A DNA stretch of 64,000 bases from Hydractinia symbiolongicarpus (lineage: Eukaryota > Cnidaria > Hydrozoa > Anthoathecata > Hydractiniidae): contig NC_079885.1 of the NCBI RefSeq assembly GCF_029227915.1, positions 30,755,001 through 30,819,000 of the forward strand. The letters run 5' to 3'. Position numbers and translations under genes: made by a program. Shown here piece after piece: positions 16,614 to 27,290 of the stretch; the stretch's first letter is position 1; every line of letters begins with the position of its first letter. The notes beneath the pieces are model-generated. The model saw only the letters and a list, made by a program, of their open reading frames with translations. It did no database searches and was not told where the DNA came from.

Positions 16614-16707
16614 GGTTTACGATTTATAAAAATGGCTTAAAGATTACAAAATCGTATATCATAGCCAAACATCTTAAAGATTACAAAATCGTATATCACA
16701 ACCAAGC
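16614..16707 (+). promoter_or_regulatory. TATA-containing promoter/leader of the polymerase gene, with 37-bp tandem duplication
   Basis: The same TTTACGATTTATAAAA block as before the SAP-RING gene, TATA at 16625. A 37-bp segment beginning CTTAAAGATTACAAAATCG is present twice in tandem (16636-16672 and 16673-16709), which lengthens the TATA-to-ATG distance from about 40 to about 80 nt compared with the RING gene. Confidence 0.65.
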
Positions 16708-16834
16708 ATGACTTCGAGAAATACAGTTGTTGAATTAAGAGCTCTCGCTAGAGAACGCGGCCTACGTGGCTACTCAAGGCTCAGAAAGGCCGATCTGATC
16801 GAATTATTGACACCCACTACTGTGTCAGCACCCG

Positions 16835-17150
16835 TACCCGTGCCGAGACCCACTAGACCCGTACCCCTGCCGAGACCCACTAGACCCGTACCCCTGCCGA
16901 GACCCACTAGACCCGTACCCCTGCCGAGACCCACTAGACCCATACCCATACCCATGCCGAGACCCACTAGACCCGTACCCCTGCCGAGACCCACTAGACC
17001 CGTACCCCTGCCGAGACCCACTAGACCCGTACCCCTGCCGAGACCCACTAGACCCATACCCATACCCATGCCGAGACCCACTAGACCCATACACCTGCCG
17101 AGACCCACTAGACCCATACCCATGCCGAGACCCACCAGACCCGTACCGGT
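16835..17150 (+). repeat. 27-bp coding minisatellite in the polymerase N-terminus
   Basis: Eleven in-frame copies ending in PRPTR. Most are 27 bp (nine residues, PVPLPRPTR); two are longer with an IPIPM insertion, and the block order indicates duplication of a four-copy segment. The encoded Pro/Arg stretch is an unstructured basic linker between the SAP domain and the rest of the polymerase. A short version of the same linker sits after the SAP domain of the RING gene. Confidence 0.9.
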
Positions 17151-17344
17151 GCCAAGACCGGTATCAGCACCCATACCAGCACCGAGACCGGGCACTAGCC
17201 AACAAGACATGGATTTGAAAAGCAAGTTGATCGAATGGAGAGACTGGTTAATAAATCATGTACCTAAGGCTATTAAGGAGAAAGCGAGCAAAGCTTTCAA
17301 AACCATGAAGGATAAGATCATGGGTTTGTATAAAAAGGGCAGTG

Positions 17345-17413
17345 GAGAGGAAGAGGTGGAGGAGGTGGAGGTGGAGGAGGAGGAGGAGGAGGAGGAGGAG
17401 GAGGAGGAGGAAA
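17345..17413 (+). repeat. GAG/GGA triplet tract encoding poly-Glu
   Basis: A purine-only, nearly uninterrupted GAG/GTG/GGA tract encoding about 22 residues, mostly glutamate (EEEVEEVEVEEE and onward), immediately after the basic helical module. It is probably length-variable between copies of the element. Confidence 0.85.
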
Positions 17414-20400
17414 ACCCCTATACCCCCATTGAAGAAGCTTTTGTAGGTTCATACAAACGTTTCAAAATAAACTCGGATGGTGGGAAGAATGTCAGGGTCT
17501 TTCTCGAAAAGGTCGAGCACGTCGTAAATAGGTTGATGAGTGACGTGCTAGGGCAGAAGAAGTCGCTGAAGACTCAGGCGACCTTGTGGGTGAAGTGGGT
17601 AAGGGAGGACACCAGCTCGACCGATGCCCCGTGTGTACATGTCGATAAAGCTTTCAATAGCTATATGGAGATACTGCACGCCCACGATGACATTTCTGAT
17701 GTTTTCGATCGGATGTGTAATAAGATAATCGAGCAGATTGAAAACCCTGCTCTACCCGCCAGCGGGTTCACAATCGAAAGGATCCTACATATGCATGTGG
17801 ACTTTCATAAACTGAAATTAACCAGAGGTAGTTCTTACTTGCCGCTACCCAAGAATTTCAGTGGAAAGCGATCTGTGATTAACCCTCATAACGAAGATGA
17901 TGATAAATGTTTCAGATGGGCTATTATCGCTGCTCTCAATCATGATAAGATCGATAATCACCCTGAACGAATCTCAATCCTTAAGAAGCATGATAAGTAT
18001 AATTGGGATGGTCTAACTTTCCCAATGGCGCTAAACAAGATAGATTTGTTTCAGAGAAGGAACCCCGATGTCACTGTGCATGTTTTGACAAAGGATGAGG
18101 GAGAAGGTATCTACATGTGTCGCAAGTCGAAGCATCTTGACCGTAAGGAGACGGTTGTTTTGTTTTTGCTGTGTGAGGGTGATAAGAAGCACTACATTGC
18201 TGTTAAGAACTTGAGCGGTGTACTGAGCAAGGTTAACTCGAAGGATGGACATAGAGAGCATTATTGCTTGAATTGTCTCTCTGGTTTTCCAAGCGAACAG
18301 AAAAGGGATGAGCACTTTGAGTATTGCAAGAATAACGATGCCGCTAAGATTCAACTCCCTAAGGAGGGTAGCACCCTAACCTTCACCGATCGTAAGTTTC
18401 AGCTCAAAGCCCCATTCATCATGTATGCCGATTTCGAAGCTTTTACAAAAGAGTTGCCAGAAGATGAGAGAAAATGCGGATCATCCACCGAGAAAGTTGG
18501 TAAACATGTTCCCACCGGATTCTGTTGTTATAGTAAATATGCTCATGGTGAAGTGCCGGACCCTCTGAATCTTTACCGCGGTGAGGACTGTGTTCCGCGC
18601 TTTGTAGATCATGTAGTTTCTGAGGCGAAAAGGTTATATAACATGTTTCCTCAGAAAGCAATGGATCCACTGACGGATGAAGAGCGTGACGGTTTCAATA
18701 GAGCCAGGGTGTGCCACAATCTGAGTGGCTACGATGCGCATTTATTCATTAAGGAGCTTGCTAGGAAGTACGGAGAAGATGGTATGGGTGTAATCGCGGA
18801 GAATAAGGAGAAATATATCTCTTTCTCTACGGATGTTAAGGTTGGTGAATACACTAACAAAAATGGGGAGACTAAGGACAGAAAGATACAACTGAGATTC
18901 ATAGACTCATTTAGATTTATGTCAAGCGGCCTAAGCTCCCTGGCTGACAACCTATCAGATGATCAATGCAAAAACCTTCGAAAATTCTTCAATGGTGACG
19001 AATTCAACATAATGAGAAGGAAGGGTGTATACCCATATGAGTATGTTAACTCATTCGATAGGTTTAATGAAACTAAGCTCCCGTCAAAGGATGATTTCTA
19101 CAGCAAGCTGAACATGAATGGTATCAGCGATGCCGATTATGCGCATGCCCAGAAGGTGTGGAAGGACATGAAAGTTGAAAATATGGGCGTTTATCATGAT
19201 ATCTATCTCAAGACGGATGTTCTGCTTCTGAGTGATGTGTTTGAGACATTCAGAGAAAGATGCTTGAGAAACTACGATCTAGACCCGGCTCACTTTTACA
19301 CTGCTCCGGGATCAGCCTGGAGGGCGTGTTTGAAAAAGACCAAGGTTAGTCTAGATTTATTGTCGGATATGGAGATGGTCATGTTCATTGAGAGTGGTAT
19401 TAGGGGTGGATTGTGTCAGGCTGTCCACCGCTACGCCAAGGCCAACAATAAGTATATGGGGGACGAGTACAACACATCGGATGGGAATTGCATGGATTTA
19501 TTTGAGCAGCAGGAAATGGCTAAAACCGTGCCTTTTGTAAAAAGAAAATTGATTGAATTGAGGTACTGGTTGATGAAACATGTACCTAGGGTCATCAAGG
19601 TGAAAACTAGTAAAGCTTACAGAACCGTGAAGGATAAGATCATGGGTTTTTATGAAAAGGTATGTTGGGGACCGTCTGTACCGAAAGAGGAAAAACAATA
19701 TACCACCAAAGCCAACACATCTGAGAGTAAGGAGATGAATAGCTATCTCCAGTACCTAGATGCAAATAATTTGTACGGCTGGGCCATGATTCAGAAGATG
19801 CCGACCGGAGGGTTTGAGTGGGTTGATGACGTGGTTTCTGATTTTACACCCGAACTGATTTCACAATTAGCTGTGGAAAACGGTGAAAAGGGGTACATCC
19901 TTGAGGTTGATGTTAGCTATCCACGGGAGCTTCATGATTCTCATAACGACCTTCCTTTCATGCCCGAGAGGAAGATCATTAATGGCGTCGAGAAGCTGAC
20001 ACCGTGTCTTTCAGACAAGAAGAAATATATCACTCATATCCGTGCGCTTGATCAAGCGTTGAAGCATGGTCTGTTTCTTGAGAAGGTTCATAGGGTCTTG
20101 AGATTTGATCAGAGTGCGTGGTTGAAGTCGTACATAGATTTCAACACTGATTTGCGTACCAAATCAACTAATGACTTCGAAAAGGACTTTTTCAAGCTGA
20201 TGAATAATTCGGTCTTTGGGAAGACAATGGAGAATCAGCGAAGGCAGAAGGATATACTTTTGACCACCAACCAAAAGAATTATGAGAAAATGGTGATGAA
20301 GCCCAACTTCAAGGGTAGCACGTGGTTCTCGGAAACACTGATGGGCATAGAGTGTCCAAGATCAAGATCAAAATGAATAAGCCAATCTACCTGGGGCTGG

Positions 20401-20965
20401 CAATTCTCGACTTGTCCAAGATGGTTATGTATGAGTTCCACTATGATTACATGAGACCAAAATATGGTGTGGATGTAAAGCTTTGCTACATGGATACAGA
20501 TTCATTCGTCTACCACATAAAAACCGACGACTTTTACAAAGATATCGCCGACGATGTAGCTTTGAGATTTGACACGTCAGGGTACGATAAGAAAGATGGT
20601 AGACCCGTACCATTAGGTTTGAATAAAAAGATCATTGGGCTGATGAAGGACGAGTTAGGTGGTAAGGTAATGACCGAATTTATCGCTCTTAGGGCTAAGA
20701 ATTATGCTTACAAACAGCTATGTGGTAGGGAGGATAAGAGGTGCAAGGGTGTCAAGAAATGTGTGGTGAGGAAGACAATAGGTTTCGATGACTATAGGAG
20801 ATGCTTGTTGGAGGGTGAAAATGTTTACAGGGAACAGATGACCTTTCGATCGATTAAGCATGATGTTCATACCATAAAAACAAACAAACTAGCGCTCAAT
20901 GCAGATGATGATAAGCGCATAATTATGGAGGATGGCATTACCACACTGGCTAGAGGACATTATAG

Positions 20966-21243
20966 ACACACATAACACTATAAATTATAGGGCACGACAT
21001 ATGAGGGTGGGTAGGGACCCATGGGACGGGGAGGGTGGGGAGGGGCCCAGGGGGACGCGGCCGGGGAGGGGGGTTTTGGGCAGATATTATAGAGCATGCC
21101 CGCTTATTTAACGTAAAGTGGTAAGGTGCACATGGATTTTATGGACTCTTCTATCGTTGATTTAACAGGGATGATCCATGATTTGACGTGGGATAGGAAA
21201 CTGCTAAGGGGGTCTGTCCTAACATTGGTATTTTCCTATCTCT
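20966..21243 (-). repeat. Right terminal inverted repeat
   Basis: Reverse complement of 4581-4858 with one mismatch, ending CCTATCTCT. The polymerase stop codon (20973-20975) is inside it. A 13-bp dyad, CTATAAATTATAG (20978-20990), follows 2 nt later and may serve as the polymerase gene's 3' signal. The G-rich strand carries GGGGAGGGTGGGGAGGGG (21028-21045), a four-tract motif with single-base loops. Confidence 0.95.
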
Positions 21244-21248
21244 ACTTG
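21244..21248. repeat. Right target-site duplication (ACTTG)
   Basis: ACTTG follows the right inverted repeat and continues into TAGTTTTC, the normal satellite sequence. The flanks joined without the element reproduce the unit seen at about 811-1020, including its rare ACCATTAATG variant. Confidence 0.92.
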
Positions 21249-24200
21249 TAGTTTTCAAAAATGTTTTCATTTTTAATGAGACCATTAATGAAAGAGGTTT
21301 AATTGCCGGCAAACGAAAACCCACGATTTCCCGTAAATCTGGAGCTTGGCCCGTATAGTCGAATGTATACAAAGAAAGTACCCAGGGAGTAAACTCATTT
21401 CCCTAACGATTTTTTAAATTATTTTTTCACCACTAAAACGTATGAGACTTGTTGTTTTCAAAAATGTTTTCATTTTTGATGAGACGCTTAATAAAAGAAG
21501 TTTAATCGCCGGCAAACGAAAACCCGCGATTTCCCGTAAATCCCAGACTTGGCCCGTATAGTCAAAAGTATGCAAAGAAAGTACCCAGGGAGTAAAGTCA
21601 TTTCCCGAACGATTTTTTAAATTATTTTTTCACCACTAAAACGCACGAGATTTGTAGTTTTCAAAAATGTTTTCATTTTTGATGAGACGCTTAATGAAAG
21701 GGGTTTAATCGCCGGCAAACGAAAATCCGCGATTTCCCGTAAATCCCGAGCTTGGCCCGTATAGTCGAATGTATACAAAGGAAGTACCCTGTGAGTAAAC
21801 TCATTTCCAGAACGATTTTTTAAATTATTTTTTCACCACTAAAACGCAGAAGACTTGTTGTTTTGAAAAATGTTTTCATTTTTGATGAGACGCTGAATAA
21901 AAGGAGTTTAATCGCCGGCAAACAAAAACCCGCTATTTCCCGTAAATCCCGGGCTTGGCCCGTATAGTCAAAAGTATACAAAGAAAGTACCCAGGGAGTA
22001 AACTGATTTCCCGAACGATTTTTCAAATTATTTCTGCACCACTAGAACAAATGAGACTTGTAGTTTTCAAAAATGTTTTCATTTTTAATGAGACGTTTAA
22101 TGAAAGAGGTTTAATCGCCGGCAAACGAAAACCCGCGATTTCCCGTAAATCCCGGACTCGGCCCGTATAGTCGAATGTATACAAAGGAAGTACCCTGTGA
22201 GTAAACTCATTTCCAGAACGATTTTTTAAATTATTTTTTCACCACTAAAACGCAGAAGACTTGTTGTTTTGAAAAATGTTTTCATTTTTGATGAGACGCT
22301 GAATAAAAGGAGTTTAATCGCCGGCAAACGAAAACCAGCTATTTCCCGTAAATCCCGGGCTTGGCCCGTATAGTCAAAAGTATACAAAGAAAGTACCCAG
22401 GGAGTAAACTGATTTCCCGAACGATTTTTCAAATTATTTCTGCACCACTAGAACAAATGAGACTTGTAGTTTTCAAAAATGTTTTCATTTTTAATGAGAC
22501 ACTTAATGAAAGAGGTTTAATCGCCGGCAAACGAAAATCCGCGATTTCCCGTAAATCCCGGACTCGGCCCGTATAGTCAAAAGTATACAAAGAAAGTACC
22601 CAGGAAGTAAACTCATTTCCCGAACGATTTTTAAAATTATTTTTTCACCACTAAAACGTATGAGACTTGTAGTTTTCAGAAATGTTTTCATTTTTGATGT
22701 GACGCTTAATGAATGTGGTTTAAACGCCGGCAAACAAAAACCCGCGATTTCCCGTAAATCACGGGCTTGGCCCGTATAGTCGAATGTATACAAAGAAAGT
22801 ACCCTGTGAGTAAACTCATTTCCAAAACGATTTTTTAAAATATCTTTTCACCACTAAAACGCAGAAGACTTGTTGTTTTGAAAAATTTTTTCATTTTTGA
22901 TGAGACGCTTAATAAAAGAAGTTTAATCGCCGGCAAACGAAAACCCGCGATTTCCCGTAAACCCTGGACTCGGCCCGTATAGTCAAAAGTATACAAAGAA
23001 AGTACCCAGGGAGTAAAGTCTTTTCCCGAACAATTTTTTAAATTATTTTTTCACCACTAAAACGCATGAGACTTGTAGTTTTCAGAAATGTTTTCATTTT
23101 TGATGTGACGCTTAATGAATGTGGTTTAAACGCCGGCAAACAAAAACCCGCGATTTCCCGTAAATCACGGGCTTGGCCCGTATAGTCGAATGTATACAAA
23201 GAAAGTACCCTGTGAGTAAACTCATTTCCAAAACGATTTTTTAAAATATCTTTTCACCACTAAAACGCAGAAGACTTGTTGTTTTGAAAAATTTTTTCAT
23301 TTTTGATGAGACGCTTAATAAAAGAAGTTTAATCGCCGGCAAACGAAAACCCGCGATTTCCCGTAAATCCCAGACTTGGCCCGTATAGTCAAAAGTATGC
23401 AATGAAAGTACCCAGGGAGTAAAGTCTTTTCCCGAACAATTTTTTAAATTATTTTTTCACCACTAAAACGCACGAGATTTGTAGTTTTCAAAAATGTTTT
23501 CATTTTTGATGAGACGGTTAATGAAAGGGGTTTAATCGCCGGCAAACGAAAATCCGCGATTTCCCGTAAATCCCGAGCTTGGCCCGTATAGTCGAATGTA
23601 TACAAAGGAAGTACCCTGTGAGTAAACTCATTTCCAGAACGATTTTTTAAATTATTTTTTCACCACTAAAACGCAGAAGACTTGTTGTTTTGAAAAATGT
23701 TTTCATTTTTGATGAGACGCTGAATAAAAGGAGTTTAATCGCCGGCAAACAAAAACCCGCTATTTCCCGTAAATCCCGGGCTTGGCCCGTATAGTCAAAA
23801 GTATACAAAGAAAGTACCCAGGGAGTAAACTGATTTCCCGAACGATTTTTCAAATTATTTCTGCACCACTAGAACAAATGAGACTTGTAGTTTTCAAAAA
23901 TGTTTTCATTTTTAATGAGACGCTTAATGAAAGAGGTTTAATCGCCGGCAAACGAAAACCCGCGATTTCCCGTAAATCCCGGACTCGGCCCGTATAGTCG
24001 AATGTATACAAAGGAAGTACCCTGTGAGTAAACTCATTTCCAGAACGATTTTTTAAATTACTTTTTCACCACTAAAACGCAGAAGACTTGTTGTTTTGAA
24101 AAATGTTTTCATTTTTGATGAGACGCTGAATAAAAGGAGTTTAATCGCCGGCAAACGAAAACCCGCTATTTCCCGTAAATCCCGGGCTTGGCCCGTATAG

Positions 24201-25260
24201 TCAAAAGTATACAAAGAAAGTACCCAGGGAGTAAACTGATTTCCCGAACGATTTTTCAAATTATTTCTGCACCACTAGAACAAATGAGACTTGTAGTTTT
24301 CAAAAATGTTTTCATTTTTAATGAGACGCTTAATGAAAGAGGTTTAATCGCCCGCAAACGAAAATCCGCGATTTCCCGTAAATCCCGGACTCGGACCTTA
24401 TAGTCAAAAGTATACAAAGAAAGTACCCAGGAAGTAAACTCATTTCCCGAACGATTTTTAAAATTATTTTTTCACCACTAAAACGTATGAGATTTGTAGT
24501 TTTCAGAAATGTTTTCATTTTTGATGAGACGCTTAATGAATGTGGTTTAAACGCCGGCAAACAAAAACCCGCGATTTCCCGTAAATCACGGGCTTGGCCC
24601 GTATAGTCGAATGTATACAAAGAAAGTACCCTGTGAGTAAACTCATTTCCAAAACGATTTTTTAAAATATCTTTTCACCACTAAAACGCAGAAGACTTGT
24701 TGTTTTGAAAAATGTTTTCATTTTTGATGAGACGCTGAATAAAAGGAGTTTAATCGCCGGCAAACGAAAACCCGCGATTTCCCGTAAACCCCGGGCTTGG
24801 CCCGTATAGTCAAAAGTATACAAAGAAAGTACCCAGGGAGTAAACTGATTTCCCGAACGATTTTTCAAATTATTTCTGCACCACTAGAACAAATGAGACT
24901 TGTAGTTTTTAAAAATGTTTTCATTTTTAATGAGACGCTTAATGAAAAAGGTTTAATCGCCGGCAAACGAAAACCCGCGATTTCCCGTAAATCCCGGACT
25001 CGGCCCGTATAGTCAAAAGTATACAAAGAAAGTACCCAGGAAGTAAACTCATTTCCCGAACGATTTTTAAAATTATTTTTTCACCACTAAAACGTATGAG
25101 ACTTGTAGTTTTCAGAAATGTTTTCATTTTTGATGAGACGCTTAATGAATGTGGTTTAAACGCCGGCAAACGAAAACCTGCGATTTCTCGTAAATCCTGG
25201 GCTTGGCCCGTATAGTCGAATGTATACAAAGAAAGCACCCTGTGAGTAAACTCATTTCCA

Positions 25261-27290
25261 AAGCGATTTTTTAAAATATCTTTTCACCACTAAAACGCAT
25301 GAGACTTGTAGTTTTCAGAAATGTTTTCTTTTTTGATGACACGCTTAATGAAAGTGGTTTAATCTCCGGCAAACGAAAACCCGCGATTTCCCGTAAATCC
25401 CGGGCTTGGCCCGTATAGTCGAATGTATACAAAGAAAGTACCCATGGAGTAAACTCATTTTCCGAACGATTTTTTAATTTATTTTTTCACCACTAAAACG
25501 CATGACACTTGTGGTTTTTAAAAATGTTTTCATTTTTGATGAGACGCTGAATAAAAGAAGTTTAATCGCCGGCAAACGAAAACCCGCGATTTCCCGTAAA
25601 TCCCGGACTCGGCCCGTATAGTCAAAAGTATACAAAGAAAGTACCCAGGGAGTAAACTCATTTCCCGAACGATTTTTTAAATTATTTTTTCACCACCAAA
25701 ATGCATGAGACTTGTAGTTTTCAGAAATGTTTTCATTTTTGATGAGACGCTTAATGAAAGTGGTTTAATCGCAGGCAAACGAAAACCCGCGATTTCCCGT
25801 AAATCTCGGGCTTGGCCTGTATAGTCGAATGTATACAAAGAAAAAACCCAGGGAGTAAACTCATTTTCCGAACGACTTTTTAAATTATTTTTTCACCACT
25901 ACAACGCATGAGACTTTTAGTTTTTAAAAATGTTTTCATTTTTGATGAGACGCTGAATAAAAGAAGTTTAATCGCCGGCAAACGAAAACCCGCCATTTCC
26001 CGTAAACCCCGGACTCGGCCCGTATAGTCAAAAGTATAAAAAGAAAGTACCCAGGGAGTAAACTCATTTCCCGAACGATTTTTTAAATTATTATTTCACC
26101 ACTAAAGCCCATGAGACTTGTAGTTTTCAGAAATGTTTTCATTTTTGATGAGACGCTTAATGAATGTGGTTTAAACGCCGGCAAACGAAAACCTGCGATT
26201 TCTCGTAAATCCTGGGCTTGGCCCGTATAGTCGAATGTATACAAAGAAAGCACCGTGTGAGTAAACTCATTTCCAAAGCGATTTTTTAAAATATCTTTTC
26301 ACCACTAAAACGCATGAGACTTGTAGTTTTCAGAAATGTTTTCTTTTTTGATTACACGCTTAATGAAAGTGGTTTAATCTCCGGCAAACGAAAACCCGCG
26401 ATTTCCCGTAAATCCCGGGCTTGGCCCGTATAGTCGAATGTATACAAAGAAAGTACCCATGGAGTAAACTCATTTTCCGAACGATTTTTTAATTTATTTT
26501 TTCACCACTACAACGCATGACACTTGTGGTTTTTAAAAATGTTTTCATTTTTGATGAGACGCTGAATAAAAGAAGTTTAATCGCCGGCAAACGAAAACCC
26601 GCGATTTCCCGTAAATCCCGGACTCGGCCCGTATAGTCAAAAGTATACAAAGAAAGTACCCAGGGAGTAAACTCATTTCCCGAACGATTTTTTAAATTAT
26701 TTTTTCACCACTAAAATGCATGAGACTTGTAGTTTTCAGAAATGTTTTCATTTTTGATGAGACGCTTAATGAAAGTGGTTTAATCGCAGGCAAACGAAAA
26801 CCCGCGATTTCCCGTAAATCTCGGGCTTGGCCTGTATAGTCGAATGTATACAAAGAAAAAACCCAGGGAGTAAACTCATTTTCCGAACGATTTTTTAAAT
26901 TATTTTTTCACCACTACAACGCATGAGACTTTTAGTTTTTAAAAATGTTTTCATTTTTGATGAGACGCTGAATAAAAGAAGTTTAATCGCCGGCAAACGA
27001 AAACCCGCCATTTCCCGTAAACCCCGGACTCGGCCCGTATAGTCAAAAGTATAAAAAGAAAGTACCCAGGGAGTAAACTCATTTCCCGAACGATTTTTTA
27101 AACTATTTTTTCACCACTAAAACGTATGAGACTTGTAGTTTTCAGAAATGTTTTCATTTTTGATGTGACGCTTAATGAATGTGGTTTAAACGCCGGCAAA
27201 CAAAAACCCGCGATTTCCCGTAAATCACGGGCTTGGCCCGTATAGTCGAATGTATACAAAGAAAGTACCCAGGAAGTAAACTCATTTCCC
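25261..27290. repeat. Five-unit (1015-bp) higher-order repeat, duplicated in tandem
   Basis: The AAGCGATTTT variant junction at 25261 recurs at 26276, exactly 1015 bp (five units) later, with the same order of variants between. The same pair recurs at 28103/29118, 33380/34395 and 37440/38455, each with 1015-bp spacing, and singly at 42515. Distances between pairs (2842, 5277, 4060 and 5075 bp) are close to whole numbers of units. This is the pattern expected from repeated unequal exchange. Confidence 0.85.

Larger units (their letters stand above)
16708..20975 (+). pseudogene. Protein-primed family B DNA polymerase with N-terminal SAP domain, frameshifted before motif C
   Basis: The first frame runs 1222 codons (16708-20376). 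It starts with a SAP domain (about 5-34), then 11 copies of a PVPLPRPTR-type repeat (41-145), a basic helical module (173-210) and a poly-Glu tract. A zinc-finger-like C520/C523/H536/C540 follows. Exonuclease motifs are D575-F-E577, N671 with Y675-D676, and Y833-x3-D837. Polymerase motif A is YLDANNLYG (D1018) and motif B is KLMNNSVFGK (1163-1172). Motif C, YMDTDS, lies in a second frame (to 20975) that takes over near 20350 after a net one-base loss. A second copy of the basic module (947-984) is inserted just before motif A. In Polintons this enzyme replicates the element from protein-capped ends. As read, motif C is lost, so the copy should be inactive unless the shift is an assembly error. 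The stop lies inside the right inverted repeat. Confidence 0.93.
4581..21243. mobile_element. Polinton/Maverick (adintovirus-like) element, 16.66 kb
   Basis: A self-contained element bounded by 278-bp inverted repeats and a 5-bp target duplication, interrupting a satellite unit. It encodes the diagnostic Polinton set: retroviral-type integrase, protein-primed family B DNA polymerase, A32-like packaging ATPase, double jelly-roll major capsid protein and single jelly-roll penton protein, plus about a dozen accessory genes. Genes are densely packed, apparently intronless, and in both orientations. The usual adenain-like protease is not recognised. Three genes have broken frames (amber at 10939, frame change near 16200, frame change near 20350), while the inverted repeats differ at one position. 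This looks like a relatively recent, now damaged copy. Assembly error in the broken genes is the main alternative. Confidence 0.96.

Noticed and set aside
16770-17225. Minus-strand Gly/Leu-rich frames opposite the polymerase N-terminus.
   Set aside because: They are complements of the Pro/Arg minisatellite of the polymerase.
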